DNA of 64,000 bases from Bradyrhizobium sp. 199 (GTDB lineage Bacteria > Pseudomonadota > Alphaproteobacteria > Rhizobiales > Xanthobacteraceae), in assembly GCF_023073355.1 (NCBI RefSeq), contig NZ_JADPJI010000002.1, forward strand, positions 806,001 to 870,000, read 5' to 3'. How positions within the stretch are numbered: position 1 is the first letter of the stretch; each line of letters begins with the position of its first letter. The notes under the pieces are model-generated. The model had not been told where the DNA came from and made no database searches. It worked only from the letters and a program-made list of their open reading frames with translations. This document shows, piece after piece, positions 28,059-38,568 of the stretch. The position numbers and the translations under genes are program-made.

Positions 28059-28786
28059 ACGCGATCGCGCCTCAGCTCTCGCCGACATCCGTGTCCGCGT
28101 TGCCTTCTGCGGACGAGCTCGATCGCGCCCTGCGCGATGCCTCGCCTGGTGAGATCATCGCTGCGGCGCTGAAGACGGTCGGGCGCGACAAGCTCGCTCT
28201 GGTCTCGTCCTTCGGCACGGAATCGGCCACGCTGCTCAAGGTCATGGCGGACGTCGATCCGGCAATCCCCGTGGTCTTCCTCGACACCGGCTGGCTGTTC
28301 GAGGAGACGCTCGCCTATCGCGACACGCTGATCGCGACGCTGGGCCTGAAAGACGTCCGTTCAATCAAGCCCGCGGAGGAAACGCTATCGCGCGAGGATC
28401 CCGATCGAGACCTCTGGTTCTCCGATCCCGACGCCTGCTGCCGCATCCGCAAGGTGGAGCCCCTGGCGCGTGCGCTCAAGCCGTTCTCGGCTTGGATCAA
28501 CGGCCGCAAGCGTTTCCAGGGCAATGCACGCGCCGACATTCCGGTCGTCGAGGACGACGGCGCGCGGTTGAAGTTCAACCCGTTCGCCAACGTCTCGCGC
28601 GAGGAACTCGAGGCGATCTTCGTCCGCGCCAAATTGCCGCGTCATCCGCTGGTTGCGTCAGGATTCCTGTCGGTTGGGTGTATGCCTTGCACGAGCAGAA
28701 CGACCGACGGCGAGGATGAGCGCGCGGGTCGCTGGCGCGGCCGGGCCAAGACAGAATGCGGCATCCACACGATGAAGGCTTCGTAG
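28055..28786 (+). CDS. cysH: Assimilatory APS/PAPS reductase CysH, with 4Fe-4S cysteines
   Basis: Reduces activated sulfate to sulfite using thioredoxin-type electrons. It has 243 residues and a GTG start overlapping the DUF934 stop. The PP-loop-like SSFGTESATLLK is near residue 50, and the catalytic Cys is in ECGIH at the C-terminus. The pairs in DACCRIRK and GCMPC give the CC...CxxC 4Fe-4S signature seen in reductases that accept APS rather than PAPS. This is notable because the APS kinase domain of CysNC is also present, so PAPS may be made for other uses. Confidence 0.93.
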   Translation: MNAIAPQLSPTSVSALPSADELDRALRDASPGEIIAAALKTVGRDKLALVSSFGTESATLLKVMADVDPAIPVVFLDTGWLFEETLAYRDTLIATLGLKDVRSIKPAEETLSREDPDRDLWFSDPDACCRIRKVEPLARALKPFSAWINGRKRFQGNARADIPVVEDDGARLKFNPFANVSREELEAIFVRAKLPRHPLVASGFLSVGCMPCTSRTTDGEDERAGRWRGRAKTECGIHTMKAS

Positions 28787-28869
28787 CACAGCCACGCTGC
28801 CACGCTGCGAACAAGAAAATCCGGTTCCGTTGACTTAAGCGCGTTTCGCCCCGAGTTATGCCTGCACTT

Positions 28870-28895
28870 CTTCGCTGACACCGACGTCAGCGAAG
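28870..28895 (+). promoter_or_regulatory. Perfect 10-bp inverted repeat upstream of sbp
   Basis: CTTCGCTGAC-ACCGAC-GTCAGCGAAG, ending 15 bases before the ATG at 28911. It could be a repressor site or a 5'-leader hairpin close to the ribosome site. Confidence 0.65.
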
Positions 28896-28910
28896 TGAAT
28901 GGAGATGGAC

Positions 28911-29912
28911 ATGATGCGCCGTATCGTTCCGCTCGCTGCAGGCCTCGTCTTGACGGGTTTCTTGGCAAGCTCGGCTCTCGCTGCTGATATCAATCTATTG
29001 AACGTGTCGTACGATCCGACGCGCGAACTCTACGGCGAGTTCAACAAGGCGTTCGCGAGCGCCTATCAGAAAGAGACTGGCAAGAGCGTCGAGATCAAGC
29101 AGTCGCATGGCGGAAGCGGTTCGCAGGCGCGCGCGGTGATCGACGGCTTGCAGGCGGATGTGGTGACCCTCGCGCTCGCCTATGACATCGATGTCATCGC
29201 CGGCAAAGGCCTCACCGCGGCGGACTGGCAGAAGCGGTTGCCGCAGAATTCATCGCCCTACACCTCGACGATCGTCTTCCTGGTACGCAAGGGCAATCCC
29301 AAGGCCATCAAGGACTGGGACGATCTGATCAAGCCGGGCGTCGCCGTCATCACGCCCAACCCGAAAACGTCGGGTGGTGCGCGCTGGAATTATCTGGCGG
29401 CTTGGGGGTTTGCGCAGAAGAAATACGGCTCGGCCGACATGGCCAAGGATTTCATCGGAAAACTCTACCAGCAGGTGCCGGTGCTCGATACCGGCGCGCG
29501 CGGCGCGACCGTCACTTTCGTCGAGCGCGGCGTCGGCGATGTGCTGCTGGCCTGGGAGAACGAGGCGTTCCTGGCGCTGAAGGAGTTCGGCGCGAACAAG
29601 TTCGAGATCGTGGCGCCGCCGCAATCGATCCTCGCCGAGCCGCCGGTCACCATCGTCGACAAGGTTGCCGATAAAAAAGGCACCCGCAACGCCGCCGATG
29701 CCTATCTCCAGTACTGGTACACCAAAGAGGGGCAGGAAATTGCCGCGCGCAATTTCTACCGCCCGCGCGATGCCGAGATCGCCAAGAACTATGAAAATTC
29801 CTTCGCCAAGGTCGAACTATTCACCATCGACGACGTTTTTGGTGGTTGGACCAAGGCTCAGAAGGAGCATTTTGCCGACGGCGGTGTCTTTGACCGGATC
29901 TACAAGAACTGA
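28911..29912 (+). CDS. sbp: Periplasmic sulfate-binding protein
   Basis: Periplasmic receptor of the sulfate/thiosulfate ABC importer, 333 residues from the ATG at 28911 (GGAG sits 6 bases before it; ATGs at 28899, 28905 and 28914 are in frame). The signal peptide is [21 protein letters not shown]. Family marks are [13 protein letters not shown] right after the cleavage site, [12 protein letters not shown], and [17 protein letters not shown]. It leads the sbp-cysT-cysW-cysA operon. A 10-bp inverted repeat just upstream may regulate it. Confidence 0.95.
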   Translation: MMRRIVPLAAGLVLTGFLASSALAADINLLNVSYDPTRELYGEFNKAFASAYQKETGKSVEIKQSHGGSGSQARAVIDGLQADVVTLALAYDIDVIAGKGLTAADWQKRLPQNSSPYTSTIVFLVRKGNPKAIKDWDDLIKPGVAVITPNPKTSGGARWNYLAAWGFAQKKYGSADMAKDFIGKLYQQVPVLDTGARGATVTFVERGVGDVLLAWENEAFLALKEFGANKFEIVAPPQSILAEPPVTIVDKVADKKGTRNAADAYLQYWYTKEGQEIAARNFYRPRDAEIAKNYENSFAKVELFTIDDVFGGWTKAQKEHFADGGVFDRIYKN

Positions 29913-29948
29913 TCTGGCGCCGTCTTAAGGCTTTTAGCAGGGGGCCTG

Positions 29949-30785
29949 GTGAGCGCATTCGCAGCACGACGCCGGACGTTGCCGGGCTTCGGTCTCACGA
30001 TGGGACTGACGCTTTCCTGGCTGTCCGTCATCATCCTGATTCCGCTCGCCGGGCTGTTCCTGAAATCGCTCGAGCTCAGTCCCGAGCAGTTCTGGAATAT
30101 CCTCACCAGCCGCCGCACCCTCAATGCCTTGCGCGTCTCGTTCGGTCTCGCCTTTGCGGCGGCCTGCGTCAATCTCGTAATGGGCAGCATCATCGTCTGG
30201 GCGCTGGTGCGCTACCGCTTCCCGGGCCGCCGCCTGTTCGACGCCATCGTCGATGTGCCGTTCGCGCTGCCGACGGCGGTCGCCGGTGTGGCGCTGACTG
30301 CGCTGTTCGCAGAGAAGGGCTGGCTGGGCGCGCCGCTTGCCGCGGCCGGCATCAAGGTCGCGTTCACACCGGTCGGCATCTTCGTCGCCATGATCTTCAT
30401 CGGCATTCCCTTCGTGGTTCGCACCGTGCAGCCGGTGCTGCAGGATCTCGACCCCGAGATCGAGGAGGCCGCGGGCAGCCTGGGCGCCAGCCGCTGGCAG
30501 ACCATCATCCGCGTGATCCTGCCCTCGCTCGCACCGGCGCTGCTCACCGGGCTCGCGCTCGCATTCGCCCGCGCGGTTGGTGAATACGGCTCGGTGATCT
30601 TCATTGCCGGCAATCTGCCCAACGTGTCCGAGATCGCGCCGCTGCTGATCGTGATCCGCCTGTCCGAGTTCCGCTACGCCGACGCGACCGCCATTGCGGT
30701 GGTCATGCTCGTCGTGTCCTTCGTCATCATCTTCGCCGTCAACCGGCTCCAGCGCTGGGCGCAGAGCCGGATCCCGGCGCGCTGA
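29949..30785 (+). CDS. cysT: Sulfate ABC transporter permease CysT
   Basis: Inner-membrane permease of the sulfate importer, 278 residues, GTG start. It has six hydrophobic segments and the ABC-permease EAA loop: [26 protein letters not shown] is near residues 173-198. [13 protein letters not shown] in the middle is typical of CysT/CysU. It lies 36 bases after sbp and 10 bases before cysW. Confidence 0.94.
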   Translation: MSAFAARRRTLPGFGLTMGLTLSWLSVIILIPLAGLFLKSLELSPEQFWNILTSRRTLNALRVSFGLAFAAACVNLVMGSIIVWALVRYRFPGRRLFDAIVDVPFALPTAVAGVALTALFAEKGWLGAPLAAAGIKVAFTPVGIFVAMIFIGIPFVVRTVQPVLQDLDPEIEEAAGSLGASRWQTIIRVILPSLAPALLTGLALAFARAVGEYGSVIFIAGNLPNVSEIAPLLIVIRLSEFRYADATAIAVVMLVVSFVIIFAVNRLQRWAQSRIPAR

Positions 30786-30795
30786 GGAGGATGCC

Positions 30796-31696
30796 ATGAC
30801 GATGCAGATCGCAGATTCCGTCTCGCTTTCGGCGCCGGACGCCAAGGCCCGCGCACATGCGGCGGCTGCGCGCGACAATCTCCGCACCGAGCCGCGCGCG
30901 GTGCGCATCACCATCATTGCGCTGGCGATGATCTTTCTTTCAGTGTTCGTCGTGCTGCCGCTGGTGATTGTGTTCGCCCAGGCGTTCTCGAAGGGGATCC
31001 TCGCCTTTTTCGCCGCGCTCGCCGAGCCGGAAGCGCTGGCCGCGATCAAGCTGACGCTGCTGGTTGCGGCGATCTCGGTCGGCCTCAATCTCGTGTTCGG
31101 CCTCGTCGCCGCCTGGGCGATTGCGAAATTCGAATTCCAGGGCAAGACCTTCCTGATCACGCTGATCGACCTGCCGTTCTCGGTGAGCCCGGTGATCTCG
31201 GGCCTCGTGTTCGTGCTGCTGTTCGGTGCGCAGGGCTATTTCGGCGGCTGGCTTAGGGATCACGACATCCAGATCCTGTTCGCGGTGCCCGGCATCGCGC
31301 TCGCCACCACCTTCGTCACCTTCCCCTTCGTGGCGCGTGCCCTGATTCCGCTGATGCAGGAGCAGGGTACGCAGGAGGAGGAGGCCGCGGTCTCGCTCGG
31401 CGCCTCGGGCCTGCAGACCTTCTTCCGTGTCACGCTGCCTAACATCAAATGGGGCGTGCTGTATGGCGTCCTGCTCTGCAACGCGCGCGCGATGGGCGAA
31501 TTCGGCGCGGTCTCCGTGGTCTCCGGCCATATTCGCGGCGAGACCAACACGATGCCGCTGCTGGTCGAGATTCTCTATAACGAATATCAGTTCGTCGCCG
31601 CCTTCGCGATTGCCTCGCTGCTGGCGATGCTGGCGCTGATCACACTGATCGCCAAGACCGTTCTTGAACGTCATCTCGACGAAGGACACGACGCAA

Positions 31697-31707
<11 letters not shown>
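30796..31707 (+). CDS. cysW: Sulfate ABC transporter permease CysW
   Basis: Second permease of the sulfate importer, 303 residues from the ATG at 30796, preceded by GAGGAGG. An N-terminal cytoplasmic tail of about 35 residues, then six helices; EAA loop [42 protein letters not shown] in the middle. Longer frames reaching into cysT are out of family. Its end overlaps the cysA start by 11 bases. Confidence 0.94.
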
Positions 31708-32731
<1,024 letters not shown>

Positions 32732-32929
32732 GGCCCCCCTCATTCGGGGCGCGCGTCAGCGCAAACCCGGAATCCCGAGGTTGTAGCGCGAGATTCTCAG
32801 ATGCGCGATTGCGCACCATAGCTCGATGCTGCGCATCGCCCCGGAATGACGGCTACGATTTTCCTCAAAATTCACCTTTCAGCCACGGTTGGTATGCAAC
32901 AACGGCCCTTCCTTTGGGGGCCCCGATTC

Positions 32930-33433
32930 ATGCGCGCTGCGGCCGCAACACTCCTCACTTTGCTTCTCGCAGGCTGCGCCGGCAGCGAGTCGCCAATCCA
33001 GCAGCAGCCCTCGATGTATGCCGACATGGCGGTCCCGGGCTCCAAGCTCGATGCGCAGGCGGCCGCGATCATGATCTCGCAATACCGCCAGAACAACGCC
33101 CTCGGTACCGTCGTGATCGACCCCGACCTGATGCGGCTTGCCGAATCCCAGTCCCAGGCCATGGCGGCCGCCAACAAGATGGACCATGACGTCCGCGCGC
33201 CGCTAGCCAAGCGGCTCGCCACCGGCGGCTATCCCGCAACTGTAGCGGTCGAGAATGTCTCGGCCGGCTATCATACGCTGGCGGAAGCCTTTTCCGGCTG
33301 GCGCGACTCGCCGCCCCATCGTGCCAACATGCTCAAGAGCGGTGTCACAAAATTGGGCATCGCAGCGGCCTATGCTCCCGGCACCAAATACAAGGTGTTC
33401 TGGACCATGATCCTGGCCTCAACCGAGCGATAA
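32930..33433 (+). CDS. CAP/SCP-domain lipoprotein
   Basis: 167 residues from the ATG at 32930. The lipobox LLLAGC near residue 16 predicts a lipoprotein anchored in the envelope. A CAP (SCP/PR-1-like) domain follows, with KMDHDVRAPLAKRLATGGY, ENVSAGYHTLAEAFSGW and SPPHRANML; His residues at the expected places suggest an intact cavity. Functions of bacterial CAP proteins are mostly unknown. The 5' extension to 32846 has no supporting signal. The region 32732-32929 holds Bradyrhizobium-like intergenic repeat sequence (for example CGATGCTGCGCATCGCCCCGG). Confidence 0.85.
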   Translation: MRAAAATLLTLLLAGCAGSESPIQQQPSMYADMAVPGSKLDAQAAAIMISQYRQNNALGTVVIDPDLMRLAESQSQAMAAANKMDHDVRAPLAKRLATGGYPATVAVENVSAGYHTLAEAFSGWRDSPPHRANMLKSGVTKLGIAAAYAPGTKYKVFWTMILASTER

Positions 33434-33510
33434 GCCAGACTTGATCCGGCATGCATTGACGCCGTGGCGGAGTGTGGCCACGGTGGCGCGCCATTTGCTA
33501 TTGTTCCCCC

Positions 33511-34686
33511 ATGACAGATCGTAGCCCGGAGTCCCCCAGCATCCCCGCGAATGCGCAACGCGTCCTGGTCCTGCAGGGCGGCGGCGCGCTTGGCTCCTAT
33601 CAGGCGGGCGCCCATCAAGCGCTGTGCGGCCACGGCTTCGAGCCGGAATGGGTCGCCGGCATCTCGATCGGCGCGGTCAACGCCGCCATCATCGCCGGCA
33701 ATGAGGGCCCGACGCGCGTCAAGCGGCTCAAGGAGTTCTGGGAAATGGTCTCCGCGCCCGTGCCGTGGAAACCGATCGGCAAGAGCGACCACAGCCGCGA
33801 GCTGTTCAATTCGACCAGTGCCGCGCTGATCGCGACCTTCGGTGTGCCCGGCTTCTTCACGCCGCGCATTCCGCCGGCGCCGCTCTGGCCGCCCGGCAGT
33901 CCGCAGGCCGAGAGCTACTACGACACCGCACCGTTGAAGAAGACGCTGGAGCGTCTGGTCGATTTCGACCGCATCAACGACCTGAAGACCCGCCTGTCGG
34001 TCGGCGCGGTCGGCGTCACCTCCGGCAACTTCAGATATTTCGATAATTACGAGTTCAAGAAGCTCGGCAAGGCCATCGGTCCCGAGCACATCATGGCCTC
34101 CGGCGCGCTGCCGCCCGGCTTTCCGTCCGTTGTGATCGAGGGCGAGCATTATTGGGACGGCGGCATCGCCTCCAACACCCCGCTCGACTATGTGCTCGAT
34201 GCCGAGACCGATCGCGACATGCTGATCTTCCAGGTCGACCTGTTTTCCGCGCGCGGCGATCTGCCGACATCGCTGCTGGAGGCCGCCGAGCGCGAGAAGG
34301 ACATCCGCTTTTCCAGCCGCACGCGGATGAACACCGACAAGAACAAGCAGCTGCACAACGCCCGCAGGGCGGTGCGCGACCTGATCGGCAAATTGCCGGA
34401 TTATCTGAAGAGTGATCCTTCCGTCGAATTCCTCGCGAAGGTGTCGCGCGAAAGCACCGTCACCGTGGTGCATCTGATCTACCGCAGCAAGAACTACGAA
34501 TCCTCGTCAAAGGATTACGACTTCTCGCACGTCGCCATGGTCGAGCACTGGGAAGCCGGCGTGAACGACGTGCATCTGTCGATGCGCCACAAGGACTGGC
34601 TCGAGCGGCCGCAGTCCGGCGAGACCATGGTGACCTACGATCTCACGGGGGACGTCTCCGCGCCCCCGGCAAAAAGGAGCGAATAG
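33511..34686 (+). CDS. Patatin-like phospholipase
   Basis: A 391-residue lipid hydrolase with a Ser-Asp catalytic dyad. The oxyanion motif GGGALGSYQAG is near residues 24-34, the nucleophile elbow GISIG near 55, and the Asp is in YWDGGIASNTP near 215; all three elements are present. A C-terminal extension of about 150 residues is unassigned. It lies one base before the 3-hydroxybutyrate dehydrogenase gene. In rhizobia such pairs are found with PHB metabolism, so a role on PHB-granule phospholipid or depolymerase-like activity is possible but unproven. Confidence 0.9.
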   Translation: MTDRSPESPSIPANAQRVLVLQGGGALGSYQAGAHQALCGHGFEPEWVAGISIGAVNAAIIAGNEGPTRVKRLKEFWEMVSAPVPWKPIGKSDHSRELFNSTSAALIATFGVPGFFTPRIPPAPLWPPGSPQAESYYDTAPLKKTLERLVDFDRINDLKTRLSVGAVGVTSGNFRYFDNYEFKKLGKAIGPEHIMASGALPPGFPSVVIEGEHYWDGGIASNTPLDYVLDAETDRDMLIFQVDLFSARGDLPTSLLEAAEREKDIRFSSRTRMNTDKNKQLHNARRAVRDLIGKLPDYLKSDPSVEFLAKVSRESTVTVVHLIYRSKNYESSSKDYDFSHVAMVEHWEAGVNDVHLSMRHKDWLERPQSGETMVTYDLTGDVSAPPAKRSE

Positions 34687-34687
34687 A

Positions 34688-35476
34688 ATGGGTAGTCTGT
34701 CAGGCAAGAACGCCGTCGTGACCGGGTCCACCAGCGGCATCGGGCTCGCCTATGCGCGTGCGTTCGCCGGCGCCGGCGCCAACGTCGTCATCAACGGCTT
34801 CGGCTCGCCGGAGGACATCGAGAAGGAGCGGGCCAAGATCGAACAGGACTTCAAGGTGAAGGCGATCTATTCGCCGGCCGACATGACCAAGCCCGCCGAG
34901 ATCGCCGGGATGATAGCGCTCGGCGAGAAGACCTTCGGCTCGGTCGACATCCTGGTCAACAATGCCGGCATCCAGTTCGTTTCGCCGATCGAGGAGTTTC
35001 CGCTGGAGAAGTGGGACCAGATCATCGCGATCAATCTGTCCTCGGCGTTCCATGGCATCCGTGCCGCCGTGCCCGGCATGAAGAAGAAGGGGTGGGGCCG
35101 CATCATCAACACCGCGTCGGCCCATTCGCTGGTCGCTTCGCCGTTCAAATCGGCCTATGTCTCGGCCAAGCACGGCATCGCCGGTCTCACCAAGACCGTG
35201 GCCCTGGAAGTTGCGACCCATAAGATCACGTGCAACTGCATCAGCCCCGGCTATGTCTGGACGCCGCTGGTGGAGAGGCAGATTCCCGACACGATGAAGG
35301 CGCGCAACCTGACGCGCGAGCAGGTTATCAACGACGTGCTGCTCGATGCGCAGCCAACCAAGGAGTTCGTCACCTCCGAGCAGGTCGCCGCGCTGGCGCT
35401 GTTCCTGTGCGGCGATGACGCCGCCCAGATCACCGGCACCAACCTGTCGATCGACGGCGGCTGGACCGCGGGGTAG
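34688..35476 (+). CDS. bdhA: 3-hydroxybutyrate dehydrogenase
   Basis: Short-chain dehydrogenase, 262 residues, interconverting 3-hydroxybutyrate and acetoacetate with NAD+. The cofactor motif TGSTSGIGLAYARAF is at the N-terminus, NNAGIQFVSPIEEFP near residue 93, the catalytic Ser in ASAHSLVASPFKSAY with YVSAKHG, and the final ITGTNLSIDGGWTAG. The sequence pattern is that of BdhA rather than a generic SDR. It begins right after the patatin gene stop and probably shares its transcript. Confidence 0.9.
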   Translation: MGSLSGKNAVVTGSTSGIGLAYARAFAGAGANVVINGFGSPEDIEKERAKIEQDFKVKAIYSPADMTKPAEIAGMIALGEKTFGSVDILVNNAGIQFVSPIEEFPLEKWDQIIAINLSSAFHGIRAAVPGMKKKGWGRIINTASAHSLVASPFKSAYVSAKHGIAGLTKTVALEVATHKITCNCISPGYVWTPLVERQIPDTMKARNLTREQVINDVLLDAQPTKEFVTSEQVAALALFLCGDDAAQITGTNLSIDGGWTAG

Positions 35477-35488
35477 GGCGCGGTGCCC

Positions 35489-35591
35489 TAAAGCGCGATG
35501 CGATTAGGATGAATTGCCATCGCGCTTTAGGTTGTTGTTTAAGCATGGTCTTTTCGGAAAACCGCTGGGCACTTTTCCGGATCAGGCTTTA
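35489..35591 (+). repeat. 103-bp two-hairpin intergenic repeat; supplies a stop codon
   Basis: First hairpin: TAAAGCGCGATG (35489-35500) pairs with CATCGCGCTTTA (35518-35529). Second: AAGCATGGTCTTTTCGGAAAA pairs with TTTTCCGGATCAGGCTTT up to 35590. The copy at 49992-50094 has the same length and is nearly identical. On the minus strand its terminal TAA is the stop codon of the TauE/SafE gene. Confidence 0.9.
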
Positions 35592-36413
35592 ATGCCCCCA
35601 GGCCAGCGCGGTCACGAACGCCGAGGAGAGGTGCAGCTCGGCAAACAAGATCTTGCCGGCGACCACGAACAGGACGCACGCAAGCGTCAGGCGCAGCACC
35701 GTCTCGGGCACGCGCGTGGCGCTGAAGCTGCCGACGATGATGCCGGGCAGCGAGCCCGTCAGCAGCACGCCCATCAAGGCCCAATCCACATCCCCGAGCG
35801 CCCAGTGCCCGATCCCGGCGACCAGCGTCAGCGGCACCGCATGGGCGATATCGGAGCCGACGATGGTGGCCATCGGCAGGCGAGGGTAAAGCAGCAGCAG
35901 CACGGTCACGCCAACCGCACCGGCACCGACCGAGGAAATCGACACCAACACGCCGAGCACGATGCCGGTGACGACGGTCGCAATCGCGGTGGTGCGCTCG
36001 TTGACCCGTTCGAGCCGGCCGCGATAGCGCTCCATGATGGACTTGCGGAAGATCAGCGACGTCGCGGTCAGCAGCAGCGCGAAGCACAGCACCAGATTGA
36101 TCAGGTTGCGCTCGGAATCGCTTTTGAGGTCGAGCTTCCACAGCACCAGCAGCGTCAGCGCGCTCGCCGGAATGCTGCCGCAGGCGAGCCGCAGCACCGC
36201 GGGCCAGTGCACGCTGCGCGACCAGCCATGCACCACGCTGCCGCCGGTCTTGGTGGCGGCGGCATAGAGCAGGTCGGTTCCGACCGCTGTGGAGGGATGA
36301 ATACCGAACAGCAGGATCAAGAGCGGCGTCATCAACGAGCCGCCGCCCACGCCGGTCATCCCGACAAGCAGGCCGACGCCGAATCCAGAGGCGACGTAGA
36401 GTGGATCGAACAT
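35589..36413 (-). CDS. TauE/SafE-family membrane permease (sulfite exporter family)
   Basis: 274 residues, about eight helices. It has the family N-terminus VGLLVGMTGVGGGSLMTPLLI and the second-repeat segment VLLTGSLPGIIVGSF. TauE/SafE proteins export sulfite, sulfoacetate or other small organic anions; the substrate is not readable. Its stop codon comes from the end of a repeat element, so the C-terminus may have been redefined by that insertion. It is separated from the sulfur genes by about 3 kb, so a sulfite role should not be assumed. Confidence 0.88.
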   Translation of the reverse strand: MFDPLYVASGFGVGLLVGMTGVGGGSLMTPLLILLFGIHPSTAVGTDLLYAAATKTGGSVVHGWSRSVHWPAVLRLACGSIPASALTLLVLWKLDLKSDSERNLINLVLCFALLLTATSLIFRKSIMERYRGRLERVNERTTAIATVVTGIVLGVLVSISSVGAGAVGVTVLLLLYPRLPMATIVGSDIAHAVPLTLVAGIGHWALGDVDWALMGVLLTGSLPGIIVGSFSATRVPETVLRLTLACVLFVVAGKILFAELHLSSAFVTALAWGH

Positions 36414-36520
36414 ATCAGGGGAATCTTAGGTTGATCTCGCCGGCGAGGCAATACGGCGTAGAATAAAGTTCCCCTAGTGCGCAACTGCCTTGGCCGAAGA
36501 AGAAAAATTTTCCATCGGGT

Positions 36521-36546
36521 TAAAAAAGGCGAGGCGTTTTGCCTCG
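36521..36546 (-). terminator. Rho-independent terminator of the flippase gene
   Basis: On the minus strand CGAGGC-AAAAC-GCCTCG is followed by CC and six U, about 65 bases after the flippase stop. Confidence 0.75.
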
Positions 36547-36610
36547 TTCCCTCGCGTGCTCTGATAGAGCCATTCCCCACAAACCAGCGAGCACGTCAGG
36601 CGCGCGGCGC

Positions 36611-37969
36611 CTATTTGCCGAACGGCAGCACGTGCAGTCCGAGCCGCTGCCGTACGATCCAGAACAAGAGCACCGTCTCGAAGGTGAGGGAAATCGAGGT
36701 TGCGGCCGCGGCGCCGTGGCCCCCGTAGCGCGGTACCAGCGCGATGCAGAGCAGGAGGTTCATCATGAAGGCCAGTGCATAAGCGAGCGCGCAGATCTTC
36801 TGCTGACCGAGCATGTTGAGCAGCCGCTCGACCGGCCCGATCGCAGAGCGCACCACGAGGCCAATCGCGGCGACGAACATGATGTCGTAGCCGATCACGA
36901 ATTGCGGCCCGAACAGCCAGAGCAGCGGCTTGCCGAGCGCGAGCAGCACGATGGTCGCCGCCAGCGACGGCCAGAACGTCCAGCCGATCGCATGCGCGAC
37001 ATAGGCCGATAGCCGTGCCTTGTCGCCGCTTGCGTTATATTCGGCGAAGCGGTGCGCCGTCGTTGCCGACATCGCGTAGTGGATGAAGGAGACCAGCGCC
37101 AGCGTCTTCACGACGGCGAAATAGACGCCGACCTCGTCGGAGGGGCGGAATTGCTGCAGCACCAGTACGTCGGTGTAGGACAGCAGCAGATAGAAGCTCT
37201 CCACCAGAAGGATCGGCAGCGAGACGGCGAGCCAGCCGCCGATGTCGTAGGTCTTGGGGCCGGGCACGATGTGATCGGCGAGCTTGCGGTTCAGCACCAC
37301 CATCTGCCCGGTCATCGCGATCCAGACCGCGCCGGCGCTCGCGGCCATCGCGGCGACCGCGCCGAGATGAAAGCCAAGCAGGAAGGCGATAGCCGTGATG
37401 CCGATGATCAGCGCCTGGCGGATAACGAATTGCGGCATCAGGCCAAGCTGCATCCAGTCATGCGAGCGCGCGATGCCGTCCTGGGTGTTGGCAACGACGA
37501 AGGCCGGCAGCGTCATGCACCCGATATAGAGCGGCAGCTGCTCGGCCGGGTCAATCCAGGGCGACAGCAGCTTGACGGTGCCGGCAAGGGCGAGCGAGAC
37601 CAGCGTGGACACCGCAAAGGTCAGCCAGCGGCTGCCGGAGAGAAAGCCGCGCAGCAGCGCCTGCTCGCCGCTGGCGCGGTACTCCGGAATGATCTTTTGC
37701 GCGGAGGCCGAGATGCCAAAATCCATCATGCTGCCGAGCAGCAGCACCCAGGTCCAGACATAGACATAGATGCCGTAGTCGGACGTGCCCATCCAGCGCG
37801 CGAGCAGGACCTGCGAGAAGTATGCAAGACCCGCGCTGATCACGCGAATGACGAAGATGGTGCCGGCCAGCCGCCGCGTCAGCGAGGCCTCGCTCGGCCC
37901 GCCCGTCAGCTTGGTACGCAGCCGCGCGATCAGTCCGGCCGGTTCGGTCGTTGCGGGTTCTGCGTCCAT
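36611..37969 (-). CDS. Polysaccharide / lipopolysaccharide flippase (Wzx-like, MATE/MOP superfamily)
   Basis: 452 residues from the ATG at 37969 (a TTG at 37978 is in frame). There are about 14 hydrophobic segments, starting with LAGTIFVIRVISAGLAYFSQVLLARWMG, the classic opening of polysaccharide-biosynthesis flippases, and ending in a C-terminal region with ICALAYALAFMMNLLLCIALVP. It would move lipid-linked glycan units across the inner membrane. No glycosyltransferases are adjacent, so the substrate is unknown. Confidence 0.87.
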   Translation of the reverse strand: MDAEPATTEPAGLIARLRTKLTGGPSEASLTRRLAGTIFVIRVISAGLAYFSQVLLARWMGTSDYGIYVYVWTWVLLLGSMMDFGISASAQKIIPEYRASGEQALLRGFLSGSRWLTFAVSTLVSLALAGTVKLLSPWIDPAEQLPLYIGCMTLPAFVVANTQDGIARSHDWMQLGLMPQFVIRQALIIGITAIAFLLGFHLGAVAAMAASAGAVWIAMTGQMVVLNRKLADHIVPGPKTYDIGGWLAVSLPILLVESFYLLLSYTDVLVLQQFRPSDEVGVYFAVVKTLALVSFIHYAMSATTAHRFAEYNASGDKARLSAYVAHAIGWTFWPSLAATIVLLALGKPLLWLFGPQFVIGYDIMFVAAIGLVVRSAIGPVERLLNMLGQQKICALAYALAFMMNLLLCIALVPRYGGHGAAAATSISLTFETVLLFWIVRQRLGLHVLPFGK

Positions 37970-38324
37970 CACGGCCAATTTGAACGGTCCCCGGGGCGCG
38001 CGCGCGTGCTGCGGCAGGCCTGGGACTTAGCAACCATTCGTTAAGATTCGGTTGGAACGCCTCTGGCCGCGTCCCGCCAAAGCCGGCGCGGAAATCATTT
38101 CGCTCGCCGGGTCGGGCGGCGTTGTCGCTTTATCCAGGGAGTGTCCATCCTCCTTTTTGGAGGGGTGACGTCCTACACCGCTTCGAACTATGCTCGCGGC
38201 ATAGTGGATCCATTTGGAATATGTGCGGGCTGGTATGCTCGCGTGCCGCGACGGGCGGGAACCAGAACAGCTCGCGGTCTCGGCCAGACGCTTGCGTTGA
38301 ACGTCATTTCAGACGGAGCGATTG
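37970..38324. other. Intergenic stretch upstream of a small Cys-rich gene
   Basis: About 355 bases containing the flippase promoter side and the leader of the small Cys-rich gene. A short hairpin CCTCC-TTTTT-GGAGG lies at 38149-38163. Frames running through this region into the DsbD-like gene look like shadows. Confidence 0.5.
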
Positions 38325-38534
38325 ATGTCTCGATTTATGACGTGCGTGACCGTGCTCGCCGCAATGGCCTGCTTCGATCTCTATTCCATGACACCCGCGC
38401 GGGCGGATGCGTGGGGATGCTCATACGAGAAGTGCCTGGCCTACTGCACCAAGGTCGGCGGTCAGCGATGCAGCCTGTATTGCACGAAGAAGTTGCAGGA
38501 AAAGCAGGCCTCGAAGGTTTGCCCTGCATCCTGA
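38325..38534 (+). CDS. Small cysteine-rich exported protein, unknown function
   Basis: 69 residues; GGAG lies 8 bases before the ATG. A signal peptide (MSRFMTCVTVLAAMACFDLYSMTPARA) leaves a mature peptide of roughly 40 residues with six cysteines: GCSYEKC, AYC, RC, LYC and a final VC. It is rich in Lys and Gln at the C-terminus and so basic. Spacing suggests two or three disulfides, as in small secreted rhizobial peptides, but I recognise no family. It converges on a DsbD-N-like gene 34 bases away. Confidence 0.7.
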   Translation: MSRFMTCVTVLAAMACFDLYSMTPARADAWGCSYEKCLAYCTKVGGQRCSLYCTKKLQEKQASKVCPAS

Positions 38535-38568
38535 TCCTGGCCGGCTCCGCTATTCGGTCCGGGACGAT

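Noticed and set aside
28870..28895. Riboswitch in the sbp leader
   Set aside because: A single simple inverted repeat without further conserved structure; listed as an operator or hairpin only.
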